From Diplolepis rosae (taxonomy: Eukaryota > Arthropoda > Insecta > Hymenoptera > Diplolepididae): a stretch of DNA of 64,000 nt. A program made the position numbers and the translations under genes. The number at the start of each line of letters is the position of its first letter. The first letter of the stretch is position 1. The notes beneath the pieces are model-generated. The model made no database searches. It saw only the letters and a list, made by a program, of their open reading frames with translations, and was not told where the DNA came from. This document shows positions 31,032 to 42,173 of the stretch, one piece after another. The stretch covers positions 434,001-498,000 of the forward strand of contig JAPYXD010000466.1 of assembly GCA_030998225.1 (NCBI GenBank). Direction: 5' to 3'.

Positions 31032-32033
31032 CCCAGGTAGAAATTTCTTAAGTTTCACTTGACAGTTGATTAGTTAATAGTAAGTTAAAACTAGTAAGAG
31101 AATATTCGTAATGAACTTGCTAGTTATTTGTGAGTTTAACTATTACAAGCTAAACTGGAGTAAAACTTGTCTAGTTTCCCCCGTGATTAACTTTTGAATA
31201 TTGCCTGTAAGTAATTGTTGAGGCATTTGTAAGCGAAAACTTGGACTCATTTCATTTAATGTGTGCGTACTAAACATACAGGTTAAATGTCAACCTAAAA
31301 TTTAGTGCGTTTATGAGGTGTTGGAAAAAACTTTTGCACATCGAAGAATGGACCGAAAAAGGGAAGGAAACGGAAACCGAGTGAAACGGTTTCTCCTCAA
31401 AAGGAGAAAAAATAGCCAAAAGTATCAGTATGAGTCTGGTAAATATTCATCGCAATACGTCTATATTTTAAAGGTTATGACATTATTTTTTCAATAAAAT
31501 TCGCAATTTACCTTGTTTTGTTTCTTAGCCAAAATGTTGCAAAAGCATGTCACGCACAATTTATTTTTTAATCTACAAAGTCCTTTAATTAATTTCTTAC
31601 TTAATCTATAAATTCCTCGGAATCCCGCATAAGTTTTCGCTACCTGGTTTTCAAAAACCTTTCTGTATTCTCATTTTTGGTATTAGGTTTTTATATAACG
31701 GTTTTTGTGACAGACGGATCAGCTGATGCCGAAAAATTTTTTGGAATCGACGTTCAAGGCCCATCAACATTAGATTTTATTGCTCAAAACCTTCACTCAG
31801 ATTTGTGTACATATGTGAGATTTCAATTCCTAACAAAGAACTGTCTATTGCCTCAAAAATAACTAGAAAGTGCCTTAAAAATACTTCAAAAGTTCAGACT
31901 CACTAATAACTTAAATGGCGTAGCATTACATTTCTTCTGAATACCTTACAAGTTTTCCTCAAGAGGTCCTCACTAGTTGAAAAGGAAAACTTACGAGTAT
32001 CTCAAATAAAACTTTTGAAAATTTCTACTTGGG
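31032..32033. mobile_element. ~1 kb DNA element with CCCAGGTAGAAATTT ends
   Basis: Left end CCCAGGTAGAAATTTCTTAA, right end TTTTGAAAATTTCTACTTGGG. It splits the PLE arm word TTGTACAGTTTTCATTTT, leaving CA on both sides, so the target duplication looks like CA. The frame 31677-31862 (61 codons) inside it is unrecognised. Superfamily unknown, non-autonomous. Confidence 0.75.
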
Positions 32034-32416
32034 CAGTTTTCATTTTTTTGAAAATTTTAGCTATTTAGACCGCTCTTATAGTTTCATATGTATAATTCAT
32101 TTATATCGTTTCACCACAATGTTTATCCATCACACATGCAATTCTTCAATGATCTCCCCCCAGCATTTTTACAAAAATATTTTGGTTTGTGCAGTTTCAT
32201 TTTTTTTTTTTTTTGCAAATTTAGTTATTTAGACCAATTTTATAGTTTCACTTATGCAATTCTTTATATCATTTCTTACCACAATGTTCATCGGTCACAC
32301 GTGAAAAAGTGTTTTAAGTCTCTCTCTTTGTATTCTTTATATCATTTTTTACCACAATGTTCATCGGCCACACGAAAATTTTTTAAGTTTCTTCCTTTGT
32401 ATTTTTATAGAAATAA

Positions 32417-32478
32417 ATTCTCACTGATGAGGACTCCAATCTGAGTCGAAACGTTTGAAAACATGAAACCTTGAGTTA
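32417..32478 (+). ncRNA. Hammerhead-like motif, second PLE right arm
   Basis: Mirror copy of the 28100-28166 motif: CTGATGA 32424-32430, GAAAC 32448-32452. Same weak cleavage-site region. Confidence 0.45.
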
Positions 32479-32530
32479 CATTTTTTCTGGACCCTAAAGC
32501 CAACGAAGAACATCAACAATATCGAATATT

Positions 32531-33640
32531 ATAATTATAATATATATAATTATATAATATATAAATATAAAAATTTGCTACTTTCATTTATATTATTTTA
32601 AATCAATTAGATATTACATAAGGAAAGTTATATTCTTTATATTATTCATGATTGAACTTAAGTGATCAGATGAAAGTAGATTTTTATTCATATTTTTACT
32701 ATGCATGAAAATTTTTCAACTAATCGATATACGGAAATAAAATAATAATAAAAATAAATTATTTGATCTTGAAAATAGGAATAATTAAAAAAAATCAATT
32801 TTTGTGGCAATTTCAAAATTTAGCTAGCTGTTAAGTTTTAATACTAGACAAAATCTTACTTCACATGTATAGTCTTGTTTAGGGCTTGGATCTAGACCTA
32901 CGCTTTCCTCATTACCTCCCTTGTCATCCCCTCTACTTTCTACCCTTTGGGTCTGATTGCTCACTCGCAGTCAAGGTTCCATAAATTTCAGAAGTTACTC
33001 TAATATTTTCTAACACAAAAATTGCTGCACATGTAAACTTTTATTTCATTATCTTGGGTCCCTCAAAATTCTTGATCTTTCAGTGGCAGACTTTAGGGCA
33101 CAGGAATTTCGAGGCCGGCACTAATATTCTCTCCCAAGCGGTGATACATGCTCCTAGTTAGTTTATAACAGGAGTTCGAATTTTACTTGTCAGCGTGAAG
33201 CGAGCGATATATCTTATACATTGCGGCGTATTATTAACTTGTATTAGGTTTATGTAAGCGTATAGAATTAATGTACTTAAGTCCTTGAAACTTATATCAC
33301 CCTGTACCCAAACTGAGTCGGCATCCTGTTCGTCTATATGTAAGTATAGAATCTAAACAATCGTTTAGATAGTGAATTCTGGGCCAAGTATTTTTTTATT
33401 ACCACTGCGTCAAAGCTTCCCCGCCCCTAGCTCACGTTTTCTTTAACTGTCGCTTAAAATTTCAGGCGTCGTCGATGATTCATTTATGTGCCGTGGAGTA
33501 TATCCTAGTATTTTTTTATTATTCTATACTCCACCACACTTTATATTTTAGTCAACTGTAGGTTGAAATTTGACTAACAATTTCATTATTTATTATTTAA
33601 CTGTTCTATAAATTCTCCTACTTTCAGTTCATAAAATCGT
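32531..33640. other. Nothing recognised
   Basis: AT-rich at first, more mixed after 32880. No repeat or ORF could be supported. Confidence 0.35.
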
Positions 33641-33766
33641 CAATGTTTACTAAAGATAAAACAATTTTTTTTTACTAAACTGTTGCTGAAATTTTAATCA
33701 AAAGCCGCTATGTCCCCGTTTTACTTAACTAATTGATTAAAATTTCACAAATAAATTTTCTCCGTG
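33641..33766. repeat. MITE family D right end
   Basis: Ends ACAAATAAATTTTCTCCGTG followed by TA. Its reverse complement aligns with the tip at 26626 for about 75 bp. The other end of this copy was not identified. Confidence 0.65.
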
Positions 33767-36700
33767 TAGAACCGCATCATTTAATGAGCGAGTAAGTTAA
33801 CCGCTAAACCGGATCACAATATAGTTTCTACTCTAGATGTAATTCTGTTTGTTCTATCCAGTTTCACAAGCTCTACTGTTTCTCTTATTAGGAGAATAGG
33901 GACATAGGGTGACGCAGAATGTATGGTTGGCGGAAGTCGATTCGGAAGGCGCTTGTAATTCTACAACGACGAAGCCACCCTAGTATCAGCAACGCCTGCC
34001 ACCCTCGGCCCGTCACTTGAGCTTCAACAGATGCTCCACCCCCGAAAACTATGTTATCGTTGTGCCACTTTTAAAAAGTTGAGTCAAATTATAAGATTAT
34101 GTTTATGTCCTTCACTTTTATCCACTTTGACCTTAAATACGTTTTTCACTTTAAATTATGGGATGGTGAGAAAAGATAAAACGTTTATTAAATCAAACTA
34201 GATAATAAGAGGAGATTGCAAATAATATATATATATATATATAATATAAGTGTGCACAGAAGTGATTGAGGGCATCAAAATACATATAAACTCAAAGGCA
34301 AAAATATGAAAGTGTGAGTAGGTGAATATATAAAATTTTAAATATACTCGCTATTTTGTTTATTTTACGCATAATTTTGAACTATTTAAGTAAAGTTTGA
34401 TTAGTCAATTTTTTTTAAAAATTCATACTCATGTTCATGTTCATGTTCACGATTGGAGGTTAAGAAATTGAGAAGACAAAGCTGAATAACGTTATCTCAA
34501 TACTGATAACAATAGCATCTACATAATCCGCGTTAAAGGCTCGTGATAATTCCGGAGCATAATTTCAAATATAGTCATAACATTGCTTCCAAGGATACAT
34601 TTTATCTACAGAGTAAGTAAGTGTAACACTGGAATGTTCGACCTTTTTTGATAATGAAAGGGGCTCAAGCGGATAGATTATTCTATCGGCATCATTCACT
34701 TAACCAAATGCATTATTATGCTGCAATTTCGTAATAAATAATGAATGATTGTCGTAACATTATAAAAGCAAAACGTGCACAAAAGAAAAGTTAGAGTTTA
34801 ATTTTAAGTATTAAATTATTAAAGTGTTGATGTGTAGAAGCAATAAATTCAAAGACACATTGATATCAGCCTTAGAATTATATGCGCGCATTATTGTTTT
34901 AAAAGTTGAGATTAATTATTAATAAAAATAGGTGTAAGGAATTTTCTGCAATTTTATTGAAATTTGTATTTTTGAACAGAAGATTACGGAACAGAAAGTT
35001 TGTAGTTTGCATTTTATTTATTTCCAGAGTGAGTCTGTCTGTCTGTCTGTCTGTCTGCCTGTCTCGTACTACACAGCAGTAAATTGACTTGTTCTTGGAA
35101 TTTTATGACTGAACGGAGGATGTGAATGAATGACGATTGCGTGTTACTGAAGGTTTCGCGAGCAAGGGGAGTCTCGAGAGGATTATCTTCTCCAGTAGTT
35201 CAAGCGGGAAATACATCAAGTTTATCGCCACTCTATTATCAGACTCCTCTCACAGCTCTAGATAAAGAATATACAAAAAATTAAATAAAATGAACATACA
35301 TTAATAATAATATTTAAAAATTTTCAAGATGATTAACATTGAAATAGAGTAAAAGCCTATTTCGAATTAAAGAAAAACGAGCGAGCGTTACAGTGACAGC
35401 ATCTGGCAAGCAGTCCGTTAAAAATATATTTCTCCGTTTTGTTTTTATTCGTTCTAAGACGACCTGCGCTCCATGAAGTGATTATGCCGCACTAGTAGCC
35501 TCGACTCTCAAAAACGCTTGCCGCAAAAGAAATGCGTATTTACTCGCATGCGAGCAATATATAGTAGACATCCCGAAAACTCCGTCAATCTTACAAATGG
35601 ACGAAACCGCCTTTTGAAGTCGATTTCCCCTCTTCTTAAACCCGCTAAATCAAACTTTGGTACTTATAAAAGACAATATTTGTTTTTCACCGTTCTTAAA
35701 TTCGGAAAAAAAATTTCATTTTCTACTAAATCAGCTTTATTTTGGATTTTTGTGACAGTTTATTTTTAACACATTTTTTTCCAACTGTGACAAGAATCAG
35801 AGTCATTCAAATACTTTTTGAAAATCAGCTGATCGCTTATAGGATTTTCACTGTTTACTTTATTGAGATTTGATCTCAGTAATATGACTCGGTCTTGTGA
35901 GTTCATCTAGTAATTTTATTCTTTTCCATTTATTAATTCATCGATAGTAACAGGAGTGAAACAATGTTTTTGAGAACTTTGATCTGGAAACTAATGATAT
36001 GAATTTGGCGTGAGTAATGTGATAATGTCGACACTATTCTGGCAAATTTATTGTCCCTCTTACAATCGACACATTCTCGGGGTCAGTCAAGAGATACACT
36101 TTTTAACAATGTAGTCATCAAAATTCTTTAATTTCGGCTCATTACAGTGCATTGTACGCTGCTTTAAATTCTACGCTTGAATATTGTACACACACTAAAT
36201 AATTAAAATACAATTTGAAAAGAAAAAAATAGTTTAATTCAATTCCAATTTTTTCCTAATTATAATTATAATTATAATTTTAATCTAGTTTTAGATGGCC
36301 GATTTATTTCTTTTTGGCGTCCATTGATATTGTGCATTTCTCAGAGACGAATATCCATAAGAAATTCCAACAAATATCTTACTAGTAAAAGGAGATTTTT
36401 CAATGTTCCTAGTACGGCTAGAGAATATAAGAAGATAATAAAATAGTGTATTCTATGCATATCTAAGAAATGTGTAAATAAATTACGTTTGCTTAATGAG
36501 ACAATATTTTAATTAATTAAATTAATTAGTAAAATCCTAGAGTATTGTGTAACACTAAGGATACTATATACCCGCAAAAGAATTCAAGTCTCTAGCTCTA
36601 TCCATTCCAGAAATAATGGTATCTAACCATATGCGAAACTGTTATTTAATTAGCACTAGCCAAGAAAAAGTGGAGCTCTGCCCTTAATATTGTCAAATCA

Positions 36701-37062
36701 TACTTTTAAAATATTCAAGTCATAATTACTTTATGTTTATTTTAAAAATTGAGAATTCAAATAATATATGAAATATATTTTATTAGCCAGATGATTATTT
36801 TTAGTCAAACGTTATCTTATATTCAAAAGAAATTATCTTCAAAAGAAAGATTTTTGAAACTCAAAAGGAATATACAGTAACTCTCATTAATACTTTCCAT
36901 AAAAAAATACACTAAAATTAACTTTATTGTACATAAGTGAAACAATTATTATTATTTTATAATAGGTGCTTAAAATAATAATAAAAGAATAAATGATAAC
37001 TAATTTTTTTACTTAAAAAAAGTGTTGCTGCTCTGGTAGAAATTTACTACCGTCGCGGTACT

Positions 37063-37123
37063 GACCCAATACTGATAGCCGGTATCCATACTGGCTGTCA
37101 GTACTGGACTGGTGTAATGGGTC
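37063..37123. repeat. Small hairpin
   Basis: ACTGATAGCCGGTAT is followed by CC and then ATACTGGCTGTCAGT, giving a stem with two mismatches or wobbles. The outer GACCCA/TGGGTC can extend it. It could be a tiny MITE or a structured RNA. No expression evidence is possible here. Confidence 0.4.
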
Positions 37124-37423
37124 TGGATTGGCTTGTAACAGTACCAATTACTAACTTGAAAATTATGTGGGTAGTTCCTTTGGTAATTTATTAGCTTCAC
37201 AAGTTTTTAATAATTAGTTAGTTAACGCATTGTTTTTATTTTTAATTTTTGGATTGATGTTCTATGAATTGACACATGTCCTATAACGAGTTACGAAGCT
37301 GCAGCCTTATGGTGCTAATTGCGCGATTTAGATTTAGTAATTTGTAGTCGGAAATTAATGAATAACCTGTGAGTGGTATTCCTAGAGCTAAATTAGAGCA
37401 TATGGCAGATGCCCAGATAGTTT

Positions 37424-37454
37424 AGATTTCGCGTCCGGCGCGACGCCGAAATCT
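37424..37454. repeat. GC-rich hairpin
   Basis: AGATTTCG and CGAAATCT flank CGTC and GACG around a CGGCGC loop, a 12 bp stem with one bulged base. Confidence 0.45.
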
Positions 37455-38095
37455 ATTGGGACGTAAGAAGCAACTATTCTATCGACGGCTCGTTGCCGCT
37501 TGCCTTCATCTCAAGCCATCATTCTGAATGCCTCGACGGTAATTCCCATATTAATTTCCGATTCCTGATTGCCTGATTTATCTACAGCTTCTTCTATAAA
37601 AATCGATTTCATACCGGATTTTGCTTCCTAATTTCAAATATCTAAATACCACTATTTTTCCTCTTAAAATTACTGCAATAATTAATTGAAGTATATAAAA
37701 CTAAATCGAAATTGATAGTATCTATGAAATTTAGATAAAGGTAAAAGTTAGGAACTTGATGGTTTCATTTATCTTGAATTGACTAAAACTTTCGAGATTT
37801 TGTAAAGAGCCTTTATATACTTTAAATTTAGGTGAATTTAAGAATATTAAAAGTAGTGTAGGTTGTATTCGAGCATTTATTTAAGAATATTATTTATAAA
37901 TTACGGGCTTATGATTTTTACGGGAAGCTCGACTTCAATCAATTGTCTTTCCAATTTTTGAGCATTTTTAATTTGAATATATACTATAGAATATACATGG
38001 TAATAAAAATTGATGTAAATTGAAAATGATTTGCATTAATGAAGAGTTTCAGCACGTATAGAAACTATATAAAAATAAATAGATAAAGCATCAAT

Positions 38096-38364
38096 TGTAA
38101 CGCAGACGTATTTTTACCTCTATGTAAGCTCTTTTGTAGGGATACTTTCTAAAAATTATCGCCCCTCCACATGCGCTTCGGGGGAGGTAAGTGCATTCCA
38201 ATGCATTCCGGACCTACCCTGGATCTATTTTTTTAGTCAGTCTTCGATGTATCTTTGCTACGGCAAGAGCCTTCGAATCTCAACGTCAATAAAATCTTTA
38301 TACAAATTAACTAGTTTGAAAATTACTTTTGTTTATTTTCCATTAAAGTGACGAGACCGTCACA
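38096..38364 (+). repeat. Errantivirus 5' LTR
   Basis: Starts TGTAACGCAGACG and ends GAGACCGTCACA (TG...CA). It is 269 bp and differs from the 3' LTR at a handful of positions. TCAATAAAATCTTTATA near the end may contain the polyadenylation signal (AATAAA). Confidence 0.92.
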
Positions 38365-38369
38365 TAAAT

Positions 38370-38386
38370 TGGCGATCCTGCCAGGA
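38370..38386 (+). promoter_or_regulatory. Primer-binding site
   Basis: TGGCGATCCTGCCAGGA begins a few bases after the LTR. TGGCGA-starting sites in mdg1/412-type elements pair with tRNA-Arg, so a tRNA-Arg isoacceptor is the likely primer. The identity is inferred. Confidence 0.65.
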
Positions 38387-39051
38387 TGGCTTAAACCATT
38401 AACTCTTACGAGAGATCAAAAGAAACTATCTTCGTTGACGAACCATCAACAGAAAAATTAATAAATAAATTGAATCAACAAAAGTTTGAAGAGTAGCTAC
38501 AACTGCTCACTAAACAGGACGTGTGAATTAATTAAATCATTAGAGGTTAAAGTAAGAAGACCCTATACTACGGAGATTTAATCAACACAAATCCTCAAAA
38601 TAAAATTGATTGTGCACGTCGCTCGAGACGATAAGTCACAAGAAGGAAGAAAACATTCATCGCACTGCTGGTATCTACGATCATCGTACAACTGCAAAGG
38701 AAGGCACCGCTCCCGGATTGGGACTGTATACCGTTCCTTCATCGATGACAGGTACCAAAGTAAGCAACACATAAATAATAAGATAGTTTCGAGTTGTTGT
38801 ACAAAATATCTCGAGTATAAGTCCTTCTTACATTCGTCGAACGTTGACTGGTTTGCTACGGCACCCAGACAAGGCAAAGTGAGAATATTTTATCGGTGAA
38901 TAGGCTTGCGACGATAGATACACCTATGTCTTCTTCAATCAACCGAAAAACCCTACTCTGAATTAACCTTGAGATATTGTTGTAGCACGATCTCTCAAGT
39001 GAAGAGTTTAATACTTATCGAATTTATATTTTGTAAACTTAATAACGCGAA

Positions 39052-39630
39052 GTGATAAAACAGGTTCACAAATACTACAACAAATACTACTACGCATACT
39101 TCGCGTACTTGAAGAACTTACCAGAAACATCGGTGGAAAACTCATTTTCGGAAACTGACGATAAATTTGAGTTCATTATGGCCACGGAAACAGATTCAGT
39201 AACGCTTAAAACTATTCTGGAGAAACTAACATTATTGGAAGAGAGCATCAAAGTTTTAAACGCAGAGAACACTAAAAGAACGCAGGACATATCAATGATT
39301 GCAAGGCACAATAATTTAATCGAGACTGAGGACGAATCTTCAGGTAATAGACTGAAAAATACAAGAACAAATGTTAGAGAAGACTTGGGAAAACCAAGAG
39401 CAAACAGATTCAGAGAAAGCTCACCTTTCATATCAAGCGGCGACGAGAGAGAATCGATGACAGATACACAAACTCAGTCGATAACAGCCAAAGATATCAT
39501 TGGAACGATTGAAGTTTTGAACGGCAAAGATGACTGTAGCGTTGAAGACTTCATTAAGATAGTTAAGAAAGCACACAAACGCTGCAGCCAAAAGGATTTA
39601 TTGCTGGATTTAATCCTCTCTCAAAATTAG
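39052..39630 (+). pseudogene. gag: Errantivirus gag remnant
   Basis: A 192-codon frame. A Glu/Lys/Ser-rich N-terminal part with a predicted coiled coil (LKTILEKLTLLEESIKVL) is followed by KDIIGTIEVLNGKDDCSVED, resembling the start of the gypsy-type capsid domain. The frame ends early, in the capsid. The rest continues in other frames. It is identified from context and weak similarity. Confidence 0.65.
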
Positions 39631-39775
39631 GTTCATACCGATTGAAGATTACAAAGATCTATACCATGCCCTTCAACAAAACGTAGAAATAAAATTTTCA
39701 AAGGGCGAGTTCAACAAAACGACCTCCGGATCGCATAAAAAACCTGCAAGTAGAAAACTCACAGGCGGATAGCGA

Positions 39776-39967
39776 GTGTCAAGAAACGGGCCAAACGACC
39801 CAGGAAATTTACGGCCGGGAAATACTGACCACAGAATCTCTGTCATTTCAGGAAGATTATATTCGATACGAGGACAATTCCTGGGTACAAGAGGATCAAC
39901 AAAGCTATTAGTTGACAGAGGAGCATCCCTCAACGTAATAAAAAACAGTACCATTCAAGAATGGTAA
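39776..39967 (+). pseudogene. Errantivirus protease remnant
   Basis: The frame includes GQFLGTRGSTKLLVDRGASL. The aspartic-protease active-site triplet of this family is D-T/S-G. Here the position reads D-R-G, so the catalytic motif is damaged. Upstream residues resemble the gag-pol linker. Confidence 0.65.
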
Positions 39968-40297
39968 CGATAAGCATAAGGCTAAAGAAACCGTCATTCT
40001 GACGTTAGAAAATGAAAGGCATACCTTTGCCGTAGTCCACGACGATTTCCCACTGCCAGAAGATGGAATCGTTCGGAATCCATTCCTAAAAATTTAACTT
40101 AAGCAACAAATCCTTAGAACTTGATGGTAAAATCTACCAGTTAGAGGATAATGGGATCGAAATACCTAAGAATTCGGTAAAGGTAATCACCCTAGAAACC
40201 AGAAAGAAAAAAGGATAGTCCATATATTCCCGACTCGATTTATTGCATCCGTAATTCAAAAATAAGGATTGCTATAAACAACGAATCCGACAGTGAT

Positions 40298-40913
40298 ATG
40301 AAACTTGCTACGTATGACATCAAGTACAGATTCATCATCACTAATGTGGCCGAGAAGCGGATAAATTATATTACAGAGAAAGAATTCAGTACAAGACTCA
40401 GAATGTTGAAAGAAAGTACCAGATTATCACACATCGAACGGCACGAAATCGAAAAGATTATAACGAGTTACCATGACGTTTTCTCACTTCCAGGAGATCC
40501 ACTTCCATGTACTAAATTATCCTCACACAGAATAGTTCTAAAGGACCAGAAGCCCATAAACATTCGGCAATACAGGCACCCCGAATGTCACAAAGAAGAA
40601 ACCTCAAACCAAATCGATGAGATGCTAGCACAAACGGTGATTTCTCATTCAGATTCACCTTATAACGCCCCTCTATGGGTAGTTCCAAATAAACGTGATG
40701 CGTCTGAAAAAGTTAAATAGAGAATTGTGGTCGAGTTTCGTAAACACAATGAAAAAAACCGACCCAATCCCTGTCATAGATGACATTTTGGACCACCAAC
40801 AGAACCAAATGTTAAAATCGCCATGGATATATAATTTTAAAAACTTAAGTGAAAAAGAAACAAGTAATTGTAAATTGTATTACGAATTTATTAAACTTAC
40901 AGAATTTATATAA
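40298..40913 (+). pseudogene. pol: Errantivirus reverse transcriptase, N-terminal blocks only
   Basis: The frame 40298-40720 contains HDVFSLPGDPLPCT and HRIVLKDQKPINIRQYR, then SDSPYNAPLWVVPNKRD, the first conserved RT blocks of Ty3/gypsy elements. An overlapping frame to 40913 has DPIPVIDDILDH. After this the similarity ends. The YxDD box, RNase H and integrase are not present in the window, so a large deletion is inferred. Confidence 0.85.
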
Positions 40914-41100
40914 CTAGATTATGTAAAACTTTTAAATAAATTATATAAACTAGTGGATAATCATAGAAACAAATAGTGGTTAACACTGCGGAGCATGTAC
41001 GAAAGCTTCGTGACGAACAGACAAAACACAATCAAACACGACTGCTGTATGATGAATTTTTAAAATCACTAGTTTATAAGTGTAATCCACTATTTTGGAT
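40914..41100. other. AT-rich junction after truncated pol
   Basis: No recognisable pol sequence. It leads into SINE sequence and may be remnant flank of the deletion. Confidence 0.4.
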
Positions 41101-41160
41101 TTAGAGAGTCAGTGACAAAAATTTCAAACTCAACTAATTAATTTGAAATCATTTACAGCC
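41101..41160 (-). repeat. SINE tail fragment
   Basis: CAGTGACAAAAATTTCAAAC and CTCAACTAATTAATTTGAAA match the body end of the SINE copies at 2631, 27471 and 49160. It is detached from a head. Confidence 0.7.
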
Positions 41161-41220
41161 GCAAGGCTGAGCCACTAGGCGATATAAGGAGATCTTCCTG
41201 TGGAGAAAGAGATGTCGGAC

Positions 41221-41291
41221 GCCTGTGTAGCTCAGTGGTTAGAGCAGTCGACCGGCAATCGAAAGACCTGGGCTCGAATCCCAGCGCAGTC
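41221..41291 (+). tRNA. tRNA-like head of the SINE (tRNA pseudogene)
   Basis: The arms can be laid out. Acceptor GCCTGTG/CGCAGTC has one mismatch. The D arm is GCTC...GAGC. The anticodon stem GTCGA/TCGAA encloses loop CCGGCAA. The T arm is CTGGG-CTCGAAT-CCCAG. A box TAGCTCAGTGG and B box GGCTCGAATCC are both good. Position 33 is C instead of the invariant U, giving a nominal GGC anticodon. With the SINE body attached and copies elsewhere, it is a SINE promoter head rather than a functional tRNA gene. Confidence 0.6.
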
Positions 41292-41340
41292 GAAAGCGTC
41301 ATTTTTTCCACAGAAAGATTTTCAAATTCTTTAAATACTA
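41221..41340 (+). repeat. tRNA-derived SINE head and proximal body
   Basis: It starts with a 71 nt tRNA-like unit (41221-41291), followed by CGAAAGCGTCATTTTTTCC and the AGATTTTCAAATTCTTTAAA tail shared with the other copies. It is the only copy in the window with the complete head, so it reveals the family's origin. It stops after TTTAAATA. Confidence 0.8.
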
Positions 41341-41524
41341 AAATAAACTTTAATTGTATTTTATTTTGTATATTTTTAATTGAATTTGATTATTATATAT
41401 AATAACTTGGAACATCAGTATGCTGAAAATTTAACAGGTTTTTCAAATTAAAAATATTTTATGTGTGCCAAAGGCGCAGATTACTTTCATTCGTTCCTGT
41501 GTGAATACTATAGATATAGCTGGT

Positions 41525-41850
41525 GGTATAAGTCTTGCGATTCACGATTTACTCAACTCCCCATTGAAGCGTAGAGTAAAATGAACGGAAAGCTCTACTA
41601 TTTTTGTGATTTAATAAAAGATTGGTTTTTTATAATTATACTATGAGTAATAATATATATATTTAAAAATTTTTAATGCACGCTTTCATACTTCACCCTA
41701 CACTTCTGAATTTTACTCAACTTTGATTCATTTTCGAACATTTAATATATCACAAATAAATACAGCGATACCAAATAACTTCTAACTTGTCCTTATGTCC
41801 CAAATTTGATCGGAAGTTGAGTAAAATTACTTCAACTATTTTTCTCCGTG
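41525..41850. mobile_element. CACGGAG-type MITE fragment in the errantivirus
   Basis: The right end TTCAACTATTTTTCTCCGTG at 41850 is the reversed CACGGAGAAAAATAG tip. GAGTAAAAT and a GGGACATAAGG-like block match the layout of MITE family D. The left tip was not identified. It sits between the pol and env remnants. Confidence 0.6.
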
Positions 41851-42173
41851 CGTACACGTCAATCGACACATCCGAACTTGAAACTCGTCTCGCACAACAC
41901 AATTTTATCAATGTGCCTGAATTGCGCTGAAGACTTCCAGATTAAAATATTAAATGGAAGAATGGACCGATTGGAAAAACAATATTCGCTTCTGCGAAAA
42001 TTACTGGGCGACGATAGACGAAAACGGGGATTGTTTAATGTAGTAGGCAGCGTTTCCAAAATATTGTTCGGCACTCTGACAGAAAGCAACCTAGAATATG
42101 TACATTCAGAACTCGAAAAACTTCATAAAGATAACAGAGTACTCGCTTTTAGAATATTCTTAGATGCTCTTAA
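41848..42173 (+). pseudogene. env: Errantivirus env remnant, cleavage-site region
   Basis: The frame contains a coiled-coil-like MDRLEKQYSLLRKLL, then DDRRKRGLFNVVGSVSK. The RRKRG furin-type site followed by a hydrophobic, Gly-containing fusion-peptide-like segment is typical of errantivirus Env and the related baculovirus F proteins. The reading frame is cut at LDALN by the piggyBac-like MITE at 42174. The downstream env pieces continue after 42921. It is broken and not functional. Confidence 0.82.

Larger units (their letters stand above)
28014..32530 (-). mobile_element. Second Penelope-like snap-back element
   Basis: The left border TAGGACTTGTATCGACCCAT and the word GGCTTTAGGGTCCAGAAA match the terminus of the 11-17 kb PLE. 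The left arm (28050-29060) is built of the same ~155 bp tandem units. The right arm (29540-32525) is its inverted copy, ending CTGGACCCTAAAGCCAACG. Between the arms only the end of the PLE coding region survives (29440-29520). The right arm has been split by a mariner (29677-30619) and by another DNA element (31032-32033). Confidence 0.85.
33767..38095. other. Long stretch with microsatellites and hairpins only
   Basis: No transposon copy and no convincing exon in 4.3 kb. There is an AT dinucleotide run at 34224-34242 and a TCTG run at 35032-35064. GC-richer, possibly single-copy islands occur at 33890-34060 and 35090-35500, followed by long A/T-rich stretches. The plus frame 35518-35769 (83 codons) has no recognised motif. 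This is the least repetitive part of the window and could hold regulatory DNA of SoxD. Confidence 0.4.

Noticed and set aside
38578..38899. 97-99 codon frames on both strands after the 5' LTR
   Set aside because: Errantivirus leader region; antisense pair, no gag similarity.
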